64,000 nucleotides of DNA from Oopsacas minuta (lineage: Eukaryota; Porifera; Hexactinellida; Lyssacinosida; Leucopsacidae), in contig JAKMXF010000066.1 of the NCBI GenBank assembly GCA_024704765.1, forward strand, positions 927,883-991,882, read 5' to 3'. This document shows positions 26,801 through 36,000 of the stretch, in pieces (positions within the stretch are counted from its first letter, which is position 1; each line of letters opens with the position of its first letter). Below the pieces are notes generated by a model. The model did no database searches, was not told where the DNA came from, and saw nothing but the letters and a program-made list of their open reading frames with translations. The position numbers were made by a program, and so were the translations under genes.

Positions 26801-29800
26801 ACCCTGGATTGGATATATTCGTACCAGTTAGTTGCATATTCTCTGATAACGATGCTAAAGAGTACAATCTAGCTGTAGAATTTTATATAAATCAGTCAAG
26901 AATAGTCTGTAAAACTCCATCCGAGGTTCTTATGGGCGATTATTTCGTGCTAATTCAATTTGAGGATATTCTTAATAATATTCCTATCCTACGCACACCA
27001 ATTAATACATCTTTGCCATTGCGGTTTTTCGATAATTCAGTACATCAGCTGTCTGTTGTAGCTGCTAGTTTGAGTGAGAATTCTATTGGTATTGAAACAG
27101 AGTTATTTTTCGATGTTATTAGCTTTGAGTCTTTTCCCCAGCTATCTTGTATTATAAATTCCTTTGATTCTTGTGGAGATATATACTCAAATCCTTATAT
27201 AGTATCTGCTTTGTTTATCCATTCAGGGAAAATAATGTGTATAATCCCACCAGCTGATTATCCCTGTCAGGTGTCTATCAGTATTAGTATTAACAACCAA
27301 ATTGCGGGTATTATTCTACAGAGAGATTTCCCTTTCTCTTTCTTTAACCCAGAACCTGTTGTTATACAGTGTAAGTTGGAGGAAAATCTAAATTCTATTC
27401 TGATACAGTTTGATCACCCATTGTATGTGACTGATGTATCTAATGGATGCTCTGCGTTATTTGACAGCTCTACATTAACTGAATTAGCATCATCTCTGTG
27501 TTATTTCATCGGTACTAGCAATGAGTATATTCTAATACAATTATCTACTGATGCTATGCTTACTTACAGTAGTGAACTGATTTGGAAAGAAGACAGTATT
27601 TATGCTATTTCACAGACCAATTCCTTCCCATTAACTACTCCTACAAAAATACAATTACCTGACTCTATACAGAATCCTATGGCCATTATACTGGGCCCTG
27701 AAATACTCCCATTAACCGGTAGTACATACTTTACTGCTCATTTATCATATCCTTGTGGGTATAAACCGTTTATATATGTTTGGGATATCCGTGCTTCTAG
27801 CTTGGATTTTGATATCTCTGATGCTTCACTGAAGTTATCTGAACTAGATTCTACTGCTGATACTCTTGTATTAGATTCTAGTGATATTATTACAGGAGAG
27901 GATTATACATTGATTCTCTCTATTATTAATTCCTTCGGTATTTCTAGCCAAGTTGAGAAACTACTCACCAAGAGTATACATATAACTTCTCCTGTCATTT
28001 TAGCCTCAAACCCAGTAGATAAGTTTAATTCAGTGCAAGATATACACTTATATGTACTGGTAGATTATCCCTCTAATGATATTGGAGGTTATTCACTTGC
28101 TTATGTATGGAAATTGGAACAAATTCTACCATCAAATGAAGCGATAAGGATAGATCTGAATGATTTGATTTCTAATTCAGGTACTCTATTACTCCCATCT
28201 GGGTTCCTGGAACCTAATTTCAACTATGTAGTTTCTGTTACAGTCAGTTTTATTGAATTATCGGGATCTGAAACAGTTTCTAAGGATATTTTTGTTGAAA
28301 CACAATCTCCTATCTCAATTATTGAGGGTGGAAATAGACAGATTGGGTTTAATCAGGTCTTAATGCTTGATGCTACTAATTCAATACAACATTATGGATT
28401 ATATGATTGGGAATGTTTTAATACAGATACAATGCTACCCTGTACACATGCTATTAATGGTATAACTAGTGTTGTAGAGCTAAATACCTCATCTCTGATA
28501 CAGGAAATACAACCAAATACTCTAGGTAAGTAATGTGCAGTATTGCCAAAGGTTACATGCGGTTTCGAGAGTTTCTTATCCATGGTTTGTTTTGCATCTT
28601 AGTTTACGTCATATTTTATCTAAACAATGAAATCTCAACATTTTCACAAGCCCGACACGTTATGCATATTAACTTGGTTTAACATTATATTGTAACAAAA
28701 TTTGTAATCTATCCACGCATTTACTCAAGTAATAAACTTACAAATTGATCGGTTGAATTTTATAGCGGGTACATGTCAGCCAAATCATTTATTCTCCGAA
28801 TTACTGCCATGAAATATTTATTTGTTTATTTCAATTTGATTCTTTGATAAATCAAATTATCACCCATTTATATGCAATACCTGACCAATTGACCTTTACA
28901 TACAAGTACAGATTATTGCTTGAATTGCCTACGTTTGTATTGGTGGATATTTTATAACCATATTCATTCTCTATAGCAATTGGTAGCTCATATGTATTCA
29001 TACTAACTCAATCCTTATCCTCTCATGCTGTAACTATATCTATACAGAATAATGACGTCATAGGTTTATATAATAGTCCTCTGATGTATGAGCTAATACA
29101 GGATGATGTTATAGTGATATCCTCTAGGCTGTATGGATATGAGGATATTGTTAGTGCGTATTGGCAGTGTGAACAGATTGAAGGTAAATTTCATTATTCC
29201 TATATTTCTATAGATAAATTTATATTTTAACAACTATTCGTTAGGTCAAGGCTTTATAACTATCTCTTCTCTGCCGATTCAATCCGTGTATCTATCAAGT
29301 ACACAATCTGTTCCGTTGTCCAGAACTCAAGAAACAGTTATATACAGGTCTCTATGGAATGAGCTGAATCTATTCCTGCCAGTATCAGCTGTTTCGTTCT
29401 ATCAGAATTACACATTCAGTATAAATGTCAATAATTACAAATCTTCAATTACTCTTTATAGTAATACAGCTCCTAAATCAGGTCAACTTGTGTTAAGTAA
29501 ATCTAACGGACAGCCTTTGACCAGTGAGATTCAATTGGAAGCTAAAGACTTCTGTGATTATAATCCTACTTATGAATTCTATTACATTATCGATAACTCA
29601 ATCAAACTTATCATACAGCCACGCTCTGTACTATCATCTGCTATATTTATTCCTCCTCTCATTAGTACAACACAACAAACCTCCACTACTATATTCGTAG
29701 ATGTGTATAGCACAGCTGGAAAGTTTGTGAGTACTTCTAACTCTTTTAGAATTGATATATTACAAGGAAGTGCTACCTCAAAGATTAGCTCGCTGCTGGA

Positions 29801-32285
29801 AATAACAGATAAACTAATATCCAATCAGGAATATAATAAAGTTATATCACGTGTATCTACACTGATTATAAGCCATAATTATAATTCAATACATTTCCCT
29901 CCCAACTCAACAGAAAATCTATTCACAATGCTGAATACATTATCAACAACACCAACTATCCCTGCATATTCAAATGCACTATACTTAGATCTGATCAGAC
30001 ATATTAAAGTTGATTCATTGCCATCAGATCAAGTGAATAATTATTTGGAATATCTACTCAGAATAGCGAGGGATGTCTTTTATACTTTAGAAAATATTAA
30101 AGTTACTCCCTCGCATAATTTTCCCTCTCCAGTTATAGTACCGTATGACAAGGCTATTGTATTGCAATTTATTGAGATTATTCGCGAAATTCCAATCACG
30201 TCACAACTAGATGATACTCTATATTTCACGATTTTGGATGAGATTTCCAAAATATTATGTTTGACCTCATTCTTCGGTCATCAACCTTTGAATATTCCAT
30301 ACTCAAATCTGGGATTATATTTTACCAACGATTATTTATATTCTGAAGATAACTATTGCATTAGAGATAGGTGTGAAATGAATTATATACAATTTCCATT
30401 GAATTTAGCAAAAGAATATTTCAATTGGGAATGTAATACAAATTCTCAATACAGATGTAATGGAGTTTGTGTAACTTTATTTTCCGTGCTTTTTGAGAAT
30501 TTAACCGAAAATTCAGTTGTTGATCTCAGCCAAACAGCTCAGAATACTATTGATAATTCAAATCAAACTAAGACAGGATTCTATTTCAATTACAACAGTA
30601 CTTCAATCGTTACAGAAACATTTGTATTAAGTATGAAGAATCCTATTACTGGTATCAATATTGAATTATCTGGAAGTGGAATATCTGTTATTTTTGGCTT
30701 GAATCAGACCCAGTTAATTGGAGATGGATTAATTCTATGTTTGTATAAAGAAGAACAATCAACTTATTGGGAAGTAGAATCTTTCTTTCCAATACAAACA
30801 ATCACTAACAGTATACATTGTGTATACACTCATTTCACTCAATATACCGTGGCTAGACTCAACTACTCCCCTATAATAACACCAGCCCCTACAACTATAA
30901 CTCCTACTCCTACTAACTCTACTACTAGACCTCCTGTAGTTACTACTGTAGCTCCTGTGGTTCAAGAGTTCCCTGTTGGAATAGCAGTTGTACCAATCAT
31001 CATACTAGTGTTCGTTATTCTAGGTGAGTTGGTATAAGGCCGAGGTCCTGAGTTCGAGTCTCACTCCTGACATATTTTTGTTGCTCATTAACATTACTTA
31101 TTTATTTACAGGTATTATAATTGTCCTTTTAATATTATTCTGTCTGTGGAAACGCAAGAAATCCAGATTAATGGAATTGGTATCACCCTCTGAAGAGAAG
31201 TTATCAGAAGAATCTGTTGAAGTCAGTGACAGAATGTACTTCAGTATTTGTACCATCTCTAAATCAGGACAGGAGGATCTAATTGGTAAACTACAGTTCC
31301 CTCCTTCCTCACGACTGAGAGAGATTAGAAATTCTTTGTTAGAATCTTTCCCAGAAAATTTTGAGAAGAAAGCGTTTTGCTTTTTAACTAAACAAAGAGA
31401 ACGGGTAAATATTTCAAACAATCTTAGTCATTGATAACTCTAACAATTGTACCAGAATTGTTCAGTTAAAACCCAAAGAGTACTATTTGATATGTTTTAT
31501 ACATTAACAATGTGTTTAATGCGTAGGCGAAATGCCATCTTATTATTAGCTGCTCAATATAATAACCTAATTACCCAATCAGCCGTAGTTCTAACTTTAT
31601 TTATATATAATCTGTATTGAATTGATAGATTGATCCTGGTACAGAGAATAACCACTTCTTACGTATTGTCTATGACTCTGAAGTATTGGTTAGATTTGTT
31701 GATGCTAAAGACGAACAATTCAGGACTGTATTCTGTTGGTGTGGTAAGATAGCATTCTTTGAGTGCTCCAGATGTCATGGACAAGCATACTGCTCTGCAG
31801 AATGTCAGCTGTCAGATTGGGGTTTACATAAGAGTGAGTGTATACTACTTACAGAGAGGAAGAAGAGGTAATTATATAACACTGTTAAATTAGCTTATTA
31901 ACCATATATGGTATTCTTATTCTTTATAGGCAAGATGTATTGAGGAAGACACAGAGTAGTGTATTACGTACTAGTGTAGATCTGAGACAGAAGAGAGAGT
32001 TAGATCCACCGCAGATTAGTCCCAAATTTGATACTTGGAGAGGTAATATACAATTTATTGTGTTTATTTATGAATCCTTTGATTACATCTTATCCCACTG
32101 TAGCATTTCTACAAAGTCAAGGAGCGCCATCTGATCTATCTTCTTCATTTCCAATTCGTGAAGAACCTAAACTCAGCATGACAGATACGCAAACTGAAAT
32201 TCCTCGTATCTCTGTTGCAGCAGCTCGTCCTCTACCTCCTATTCTAGGGACTATACAGCACCCACTCAATAAACCGGCTCCTTAA
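5873..32285 (+). CDS. Giant single-pass cadherin receptor with REJ/GAIN-like stalk and cytoplasmic MYND finger
   Basis: Twenty-seven exons with consistent phases: 5873-6188, 6276-6568, 6821-7071, 7138-7452, 8196-8470, 8533-8744, 8815-9083, 9141-9421, 9483-10453, 10515-19671, 19912-19985, 20166-21291, 21350-21516, 21584-22077, 22132-22253, 22319-22768, 22828-23083, 23140-23277, 26155-26365, 26419-26598, 26650-28525, 28977-29183, 29245-31023, 31112-31404, 31629-31867, 31930-32042, 32104-32285. The sum is 20,247 nt, 6,748 residues. Order: signal peptide ([20 protein letters not shown]), about 38 cadherin repeats with DxNDNxP and DRE motifs to about residue 4100, Cys-rich linker, three WQY/WD modules, CGxC repeats, IPT- and REJ-like parts, degenerate GAIN/GPS, Thr/Pro stalk, one TM helix, and a tail with a MYND finger. 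No EGF or LamG was seen, so it is neither Fat-like nor a classical cadherin. Intron 4 uses a GC donor. Cell-cell or matrix adhesion with intracellular signalling is inference. Confidence 0.85.
7566..8030 (+). CDS. RPS27A: Ubiquitin-like protein fused to ribosomal protein S27a (RPS27A)
   Basis: An intronless 154-residue frame lies on the same strand inside intron 4 (7453-8195) of the giant cadherin. Residues 1-76 are ubiquitin-like ([26 protein letters not shown], ending SGG), then [14 protein letters not shown] and the S27a zinc ribbon with CNREECG and YCGKCG. The ubiquitin part is highly divergent: Lys11, 29, 33, 48 and 63 are replaced by Q, S, S, H and S, Ile44 by Leu, Arg72 by Glu and Arg74 by Ser; Lys6 and Lys27 remain. 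The Gly-Gly cleavage site is intact, so S27a can still be released. The nematode UBL-1 protein is a known parallel. An acceptor-like TTTTCAACAG lies about 45 bp upstream, possibly a 5' UTR intron. Confidence 0.92.
   Translation: MCFYVKTLTGQSIPINLDPNVTIEDVKESIEESTGIPVLSQRLLFASHELDDELTVQECGIVSDTTVHLNLELSGGAKKRKKKQYSTPKKNKHKKKKEKLLALKFYKVDDNGKVTRLRRECNREECGAGVFMAAHFDRQYCGKCGLTYVFTKET
19735..19816 (+). tRNA. tRNA-Ser(GCU)
   Basis: All arms fold by eye: acceptor GACAAGG with CTTTGTC (one G-T), anticodon stem ATGGA/TCCAT with loop CTGCTAA (anticodon GCT at 19768-19770), long variable arm GGGC-TCT-GCCC typical of serine, T arm ATGGG-TTCGAAT-CCCAT, and G discriminator. A TTTT terminator follows at about 19823. 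It lies in the intron (19672-19911) just after the 9.2-kb cadherin exon, in the same orientation. Confidence 0.97.
20680..22700 (+). other. Three WQY/RFxP/WD modules in the giant cadherin
   Basis: Encoded at about 20680-21010, 21400-21760 and 22350-22690 (residues about 4310-4900). Each copy has the order GxW(Q)...W..L........xLxP...VRF.P......W/LWD. Visible landmarks are [43 protein letters not shown]; and [22 protein letters not shown]. From memory this layout recurs in very large bacterial surface proteins that also carry cadherin-like repeats; I know no vertebrate counterpart. Function unknown. Confidence 0.6.
23353..25692 (-). CDS. SRCR/EGF receptor tyrosine kinase, intronless, nested antisense
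   Basis: A single 779-residue frame inside the 2.9-kb intron 23278-26154 of the cadherin gene. Domains in order: signal peptide ([20 protein letters not shown]), an SRCR-like domain (about 45-135), an EGF-like unit ([14 protein letters not shown]), a Thr/Asn-rich glycosylation-prone stalk, a TM helix at about 286-310, a Tyr-containing juxtamembrane segment, and a tyrosine kinase domain from about 490. Kinase landmarks: [30 protein letters not shown] in the activation loop, [16 protein letters not shown]. The P-loop reads ATGNFGV, so the first glycine of GxGxxG is Ala. Catalytic Lys, Asp and DFG are present, so it is probably active. Ligand unknown. Expanded, intron-poor RTKs with unusual ectodomains are typical of sponges. 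Confidence 0.93.
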   Translation of the reverse strand: MSLKRLITLLTILVTICVLNNAEICSREGDERTIDIGLPHDVIQVCYNNGIYLGWTYICAAGWNDGIYQNNEVYCKRFGYLEAKERDITITPLLCDGLLKLSALDCIGNETSLTQCNHTKELSACQLVSKVQCQQCASMAQCEALGMCERVNEFKTCLCQDDCINGGFCFEERCVCTDGYSGNSCETRSTTTMMATNATITTTLGPENNTTQISPTNITTENVSTTLPISINASTYTPQSYTNTTTNLTSNTTVFMNSTQTNSTQFPTQDCIEDDCTGSERRKAVRIILSIIFIIFLLLSIVIIVILICCLTRTYVKMRRYKRTNRRIQTLQTESNNLMNSPNQTFDRSAVADSTYFSNVVDQGMEHSERIYEVVPGPEIGHHSLNRQGENNYFELSSNNCIYSGNNTSQQGNCTVFQNNNIIPLTQQEDLTASHGSNVSFYHKLVTQSSNLETISEENDIINKLLRDRKREQLEYIDPPYNLAELSNSIGPRSYEISLDNLKIGDVFATGNFGVICHAVYTSKYGDLKVAIKTLREEVNNDVKVAFIREAAILSQFDHPNILKFIGVVTTVQPHMIVTELLNIELRQYLMQLCHSQEYNYQNASKLQKLLLRFCRDIADGMEHLAMKKFIHRDLAARNILIANDMSCRVADFGMSRDLRSDDYYRSKGGRIPLRWSAPESVLYNRFSEKSDVWAFGMTLYEIWTLGRKPWQENTNEEIVDFIQGGEIPLQPDGCPDDVYSLMAETWKQSADDRPIFTVIKERLNNTVIIIPFTESVAI
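25693..26154. other. Upstream region of the nested RTK; rest of the host intron
   Basis: AT-rich, no ORF of note. It should carry the promoter and 5' UTR of the minus-strand kinase and ends with the host acceptor (polypyrimidine TTCTGTCCCACAG at 26154). No clear TATA or other element can be assigned. Confidence 0.5.
26650..29183 (+). other. IPT-like start and REJ-like region of the giant cadherin
   Basis: Exon 26650-28525 starts with [20 protein letters not shown], the form of an IPT/TIG repeat, then continues into tandem beta-rich segments. From about 27650 these resemble the REJ (receptor for egg jelly) region of polycystin-1-like proteins, including YDWECFN and AYWQCEQ, the W-x-C pattern of that family. 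Assignment is by motif pattern only. Confidence 0.5.
30816..30851 (+). other. Degenerate GPS motif (GAIN-like) of the giant cadherin
   Basis: The sequence [12 protein letters not shown], preceded by [11 protein letters not shown], matches the end of a GPS: C...W...C.(N)HLTxFAV in known members. The His-x-Thr around the autoproteolytic site is kept as HFT, but the usual second Cys-x-Cys spacing and Gly-Cys are altered. The roughly 500 residues before it are alpha then beta in character, as expected for GAIN. Whether it cleaves itself is unknown. Confidence 0.5.
30972..31150 (+). other. Single transmembrane helix split by an intron
   Basis: Residues [18 protein letters not shown] end exon 23 and [13 protein letters not shown] begins exon 24, followed by the stop-transfer KRKKSR. 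This is the only strong hydrophobic segment after the signal peptide that I noticed, so the protein is read as type I single-pass. A Thr/Pro-rich stalk (about 30875-30965) precedes it. Confidence 0.85.
31024..31072 (+). repeat. tRNA-like relic at the donor of the TM-splitting intron
   Basis: The intron begins GTGAGTTGGTATAAGGC, which resembles a tRNA D-arm/A box (AGTTGGTATAAGGC), then GGTCCTGAGTTCGAGTCTCA (T-arm/B-box-like) and ACTCCTGACA (acceptor 3' half). The anticodon arm is missing. It may be a deleted tRNA copy or a tRNA-derived SINE fragment. Confidence 0.4.
31733..31841 (+). other. MYND zinc finger in the cytoplasmic tail
   Basis: Cys/His ligands are seen in [22 protein letters not shown] and WGLHKSEC, the MYND order, with the first pair spaced C-x-C rather than C-x2-C. 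Exons 24 and 25 join in phase 0 (donor at 31405, acceptor ending 31628), so the finger belongs to the cadherin transcript. Between the membrane and the finger lies an unrecognised compact segment (about 31230-31720). After the finger the tail is Ser/Pro-rich to the stop at 32285. Confidence 0.75.
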
Positions 32286-33099
32286 GTATCTATTACACAT
32301 ATTTGTGAGTTTTACTTTTCAGAGATAGATGGACCTCTTTATTTATATTATTATTATTTCTAGCAACACTTCACCCAAATGAAGAGAAGTAATGTTTATT
32401 TGTTTAAACTATTTTAGATTATTTGTAATTTTATATTAACATTTTCTATTTTTATATGATTAATTATCTTTTTTATAATTTCTTCTTTCTTTACTATTAA
32501 ATGTAATTTCTGTTTAACCGTTTAAGTTTCATATACGAGATATGTAAGCTTGGATATGTGGGAATATTGTCAGTTACCGGCGAATTATTTACGTCATAAA
32601 TGTGCTTGTCCTTTGGTTTTAATATTAGATATTTATAATTGTAATTTATGTTCTGTGATGAAATATTTAATTTCTTTGAAATTTGAGATACCACTTTCTT
32701 TCCATTCCATATACTTTATGAATTATCTTCTATAACTACTTGTCTAATCACAGGACTCAGTTATAATTCATCTTTTAATTTGAGTGTTTAATTAGTAGTA
32801 ATACTAAACGTTGCATAGTTGAGGGGGATAAGTATTTGAAGGCTTTTGAATAGTTACACTCATGGACTTCATTACACCTACATTAGAATTATTTATCAAA
32901 TTTTGTAGAAATCAGTGTTAATTTCCTTGTCTTCCATCACGTAATTAGCCACACACATGTTTCTATCTCGTAAAAACGATTGCATTATTTAATTTGTTTT
33001 ATTCTGAACCATTTTAACACGAATTAATCTGTATTATTTGCTTTATATAATATGAATGTGTTTAGAATCGTAAGTGTATCATTAACAATTTTATATGAA
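32286..33099. other. Convergent 3' spacer between the cadherin and collagen genes
   Basis: Very AT-rich sequence between the stop of the plus-strand cadherin (32285) and the stop of the minus-strand collagen (33100). It must hold both 3' UTRs. Short frames in it show no domain or coding character. No repeat or RNA gene was recognised. Confidence 0.6.
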
Positions 33100-36000
33100 T
33101 TACAGAAAACAAACTTCTCCAACAATTACAGAAAATCCTGAATCATCATAAGTCCGTGTCGGTAATATATCATAAATTGGTAGAATATATGGCGAATCTG
33201 TTATAAACTCAAATGTAGCATATCCCCATGTATGATTCAAATTACAGCTGTTTGCTAGTACTCTTGTTGGTGTTATTAGTTTCATATTCTTGTAGCCTCT
33301 GAATTGGAGAATATTTGGCATTTCACCATTGATTTCTGCCGATGTTCTGTAGCATTTGTATGTAAGTCTTTGGCGAATTGATTCACTGTTAAAACTAAGG
33401 AAATTTATTTGAGAAAGTTCTGCTTTATAAGTAATCTTTGAAGTTGGTTGGAGTTTGGAGTACCAAGAAACACCAATATGACTCCATTCATGTTGTAGAT
33501 GACTCTCAGTTGTAGATATACACGTCTCTCCTTCTGGGAAATTGCATCTGACATAAATCGCGTCATTAGTGGCTCCTATATTAGGATCTACCCAGTAATA
33601 CCCAGATTCTACTTCATTGTTAATCGTGTGTATATGCTTGCAGGAGATAGCACTTTTGTTCGCTATCTTCCCAACTTCTTCTTGATCCATTGTGTATGGG
33701 GGATAAAGCAAGCTTTTAATATTATCAATGTTAGAATGGACTCCTGACAGAAATCTGGTGGGTACACTCTGTCCTTTCTCCCCTGGGGGTCCTGGAGCTC
33801 CTACAATTCCAGATTCACCTTTCCTTCCCTCTCCACCTCTATCACCTTTCTGACCTTTGCCCCCAGTTTCACCAAGTATTCCGATACCGCCTGGGTTTCC
33901 GGTAGTTCCCTGTGCGCCCATCTGACCAATCACCCCAGGGAGTCCTGGATCCCCCTGGAGTCCCTGTCGTCCCGGGTATCCAATACCACCTGGAGGACCA
34001 ATCGCCCCTTCGTTCCCAGGATCTCCTGGAATACCTTTTGGACCTCTTTGTCCTATTAGTCCTTGGTCCCCTCGCACACCCACTTCTCCAGGGGGACCCT
34101 GACCACCTCTATCTCCTTCATTTCCCTTTCTTCCCTTTATACCAGGCAAGCCTCTATTCCCCCGATACCCCGGGGATCCCTTGACCCCCTGTACGCCCTT
34201 ATCACCAAATAGGCCAATTGGTCCTCTCGACCCTCTGTCACCAATGCCTCCTTCAATTCCTTTCTCACCTTTAATACCTTCTACTCCTTTCATACCTTTA
34301 TTTCCAATATCTCCTAGTATACCTATATCTCCCAAGTATCCTTTCTTCCCTCTCAATCCTACTCTACCCTGATCGCCATTATGACCATTCGTACCTTGCT
34401 TTCCATTGATTCCCACAGGGCCTTTCGAGCCTTTAGGACCCTCCAATCCTTTGTATCCCTGAGGACCTACGCCGCCAGGTATACCTTTCCTTCCTGCTGT
34501 TCCAGGCTCTCCTTTGCTCCCAGGAATACCGGACACTCCTCTCTCTCCTCTATCGCCTTTGAACCCTTTTAATCCAACTCTTCCAGGCAGACCGAATTGT
34601 CCTAGGTAACCTTTGGGTCCTGTATTCCCCTGATCTCCTTTAACACCCTTGTATCCAGTAATTCCGATATTTCCAGGTTCTCCAGGCCATCCTTTATCGC
34701 CGACCCATCCCCGCTCACCTGGGAATCCTACTTCACCTGTTTTTCCCTTGAATCCATCTTCTCCATCAAATTCAGCATTTCCTTTGAATCCTTTGTTTCC
34801 TTTTCTTCCTACTAGACCCTTGGGTCCGTCATCTCCCTTTATACCTTTATTGGAGTGATTAGATTAATTTCATATTCTAGAGATTTCTAAAATTGTCTAG
34901 GCTTACCTTTGATTCCTTTTGATCCTATGTTTCCTTTTGGACCAGGAGGGCCGTGATCTCCTGGTCTTCCCTGTAATCCAATAATACCAATAACTCCTTT
35001 ATCACCCAGATCTCCTTTGATACCCTTATCGCCTACTGAACCAATTGGTCCTACGGGTCCCACACGTCCTGAGTTACCATCTCTCCCATTCACTCCTTGT
35101 TGACCTAAATATATTTTTATTCTGTAATTACACTATTTCGCTGTTATAGTCACAATCTTACCTGCAATACCCAGTACTCCTTTCTCTCCCTTTATCCCAT
35201 CTTCACCACGTACTCCCTTATAGCCAGTATTACCATACTCTCCTTTATTACCGTCTATGCCCGGATCTCCTCTGATCCCTACCGGTCCCTGATTCCCATT
35301 CTCTCCAGCTACTCCTTTGATACCTTTCTCTCCTGCTTTTCCATTCGACCCAGGACTTCCTTGTGATCCTATTTTACCCTTTTGACCTCTCTCCCCTTTC
35401 GCTCCGGGTGGTCCTATAGTTCCAATTGGCCCAATCTCTCCTTTAGGCCCTGCTAGTCCTTGGAATCCTTGTGGCCCTCTCAATCCCGGCTCTCCTCTCC
35501 CACCAACAGATCCTGTCTCACCCTTGATTCCTTCATCTCCATCCATCCCGTCAATTCCTGGCAATCCGATAGGTCCAAGTCTACCTTTACTCCCCTTATT
35601 CCCTACCTCTCCAATCGATCCAACCCTCCCTTTCATACCAGGGAGTCCATTCACACCCTTTGGTCCTGTAGTCCCGATCATACCTATCGCTCCTATTTCT
35701 CCTTTAGGTCCAACATCTCCATAGTCTCCTGTATAGCCTTGTGGCCCAATTAGACCAATTTTTCCTACTATTCCTTGCATCCCTGTATCCCCGCTAAGTC
35801 CTTTCTCCCCCTTTGCACCAACTGGTCCTGGATCCCCAATCACTCCAATTCCTCCTGGTCCTCCACGTACTCCAGGTACACCTGGATGTCCTAATGGTCC
35901 TTGCATCCCCGGTAATCCCTTCTCTCCAATAAGACCAATATCTCCAACTTGACCCTTTGGCCCTTTATTTCCTTCAATTCCTTGCATTCCCTTGAATCCC

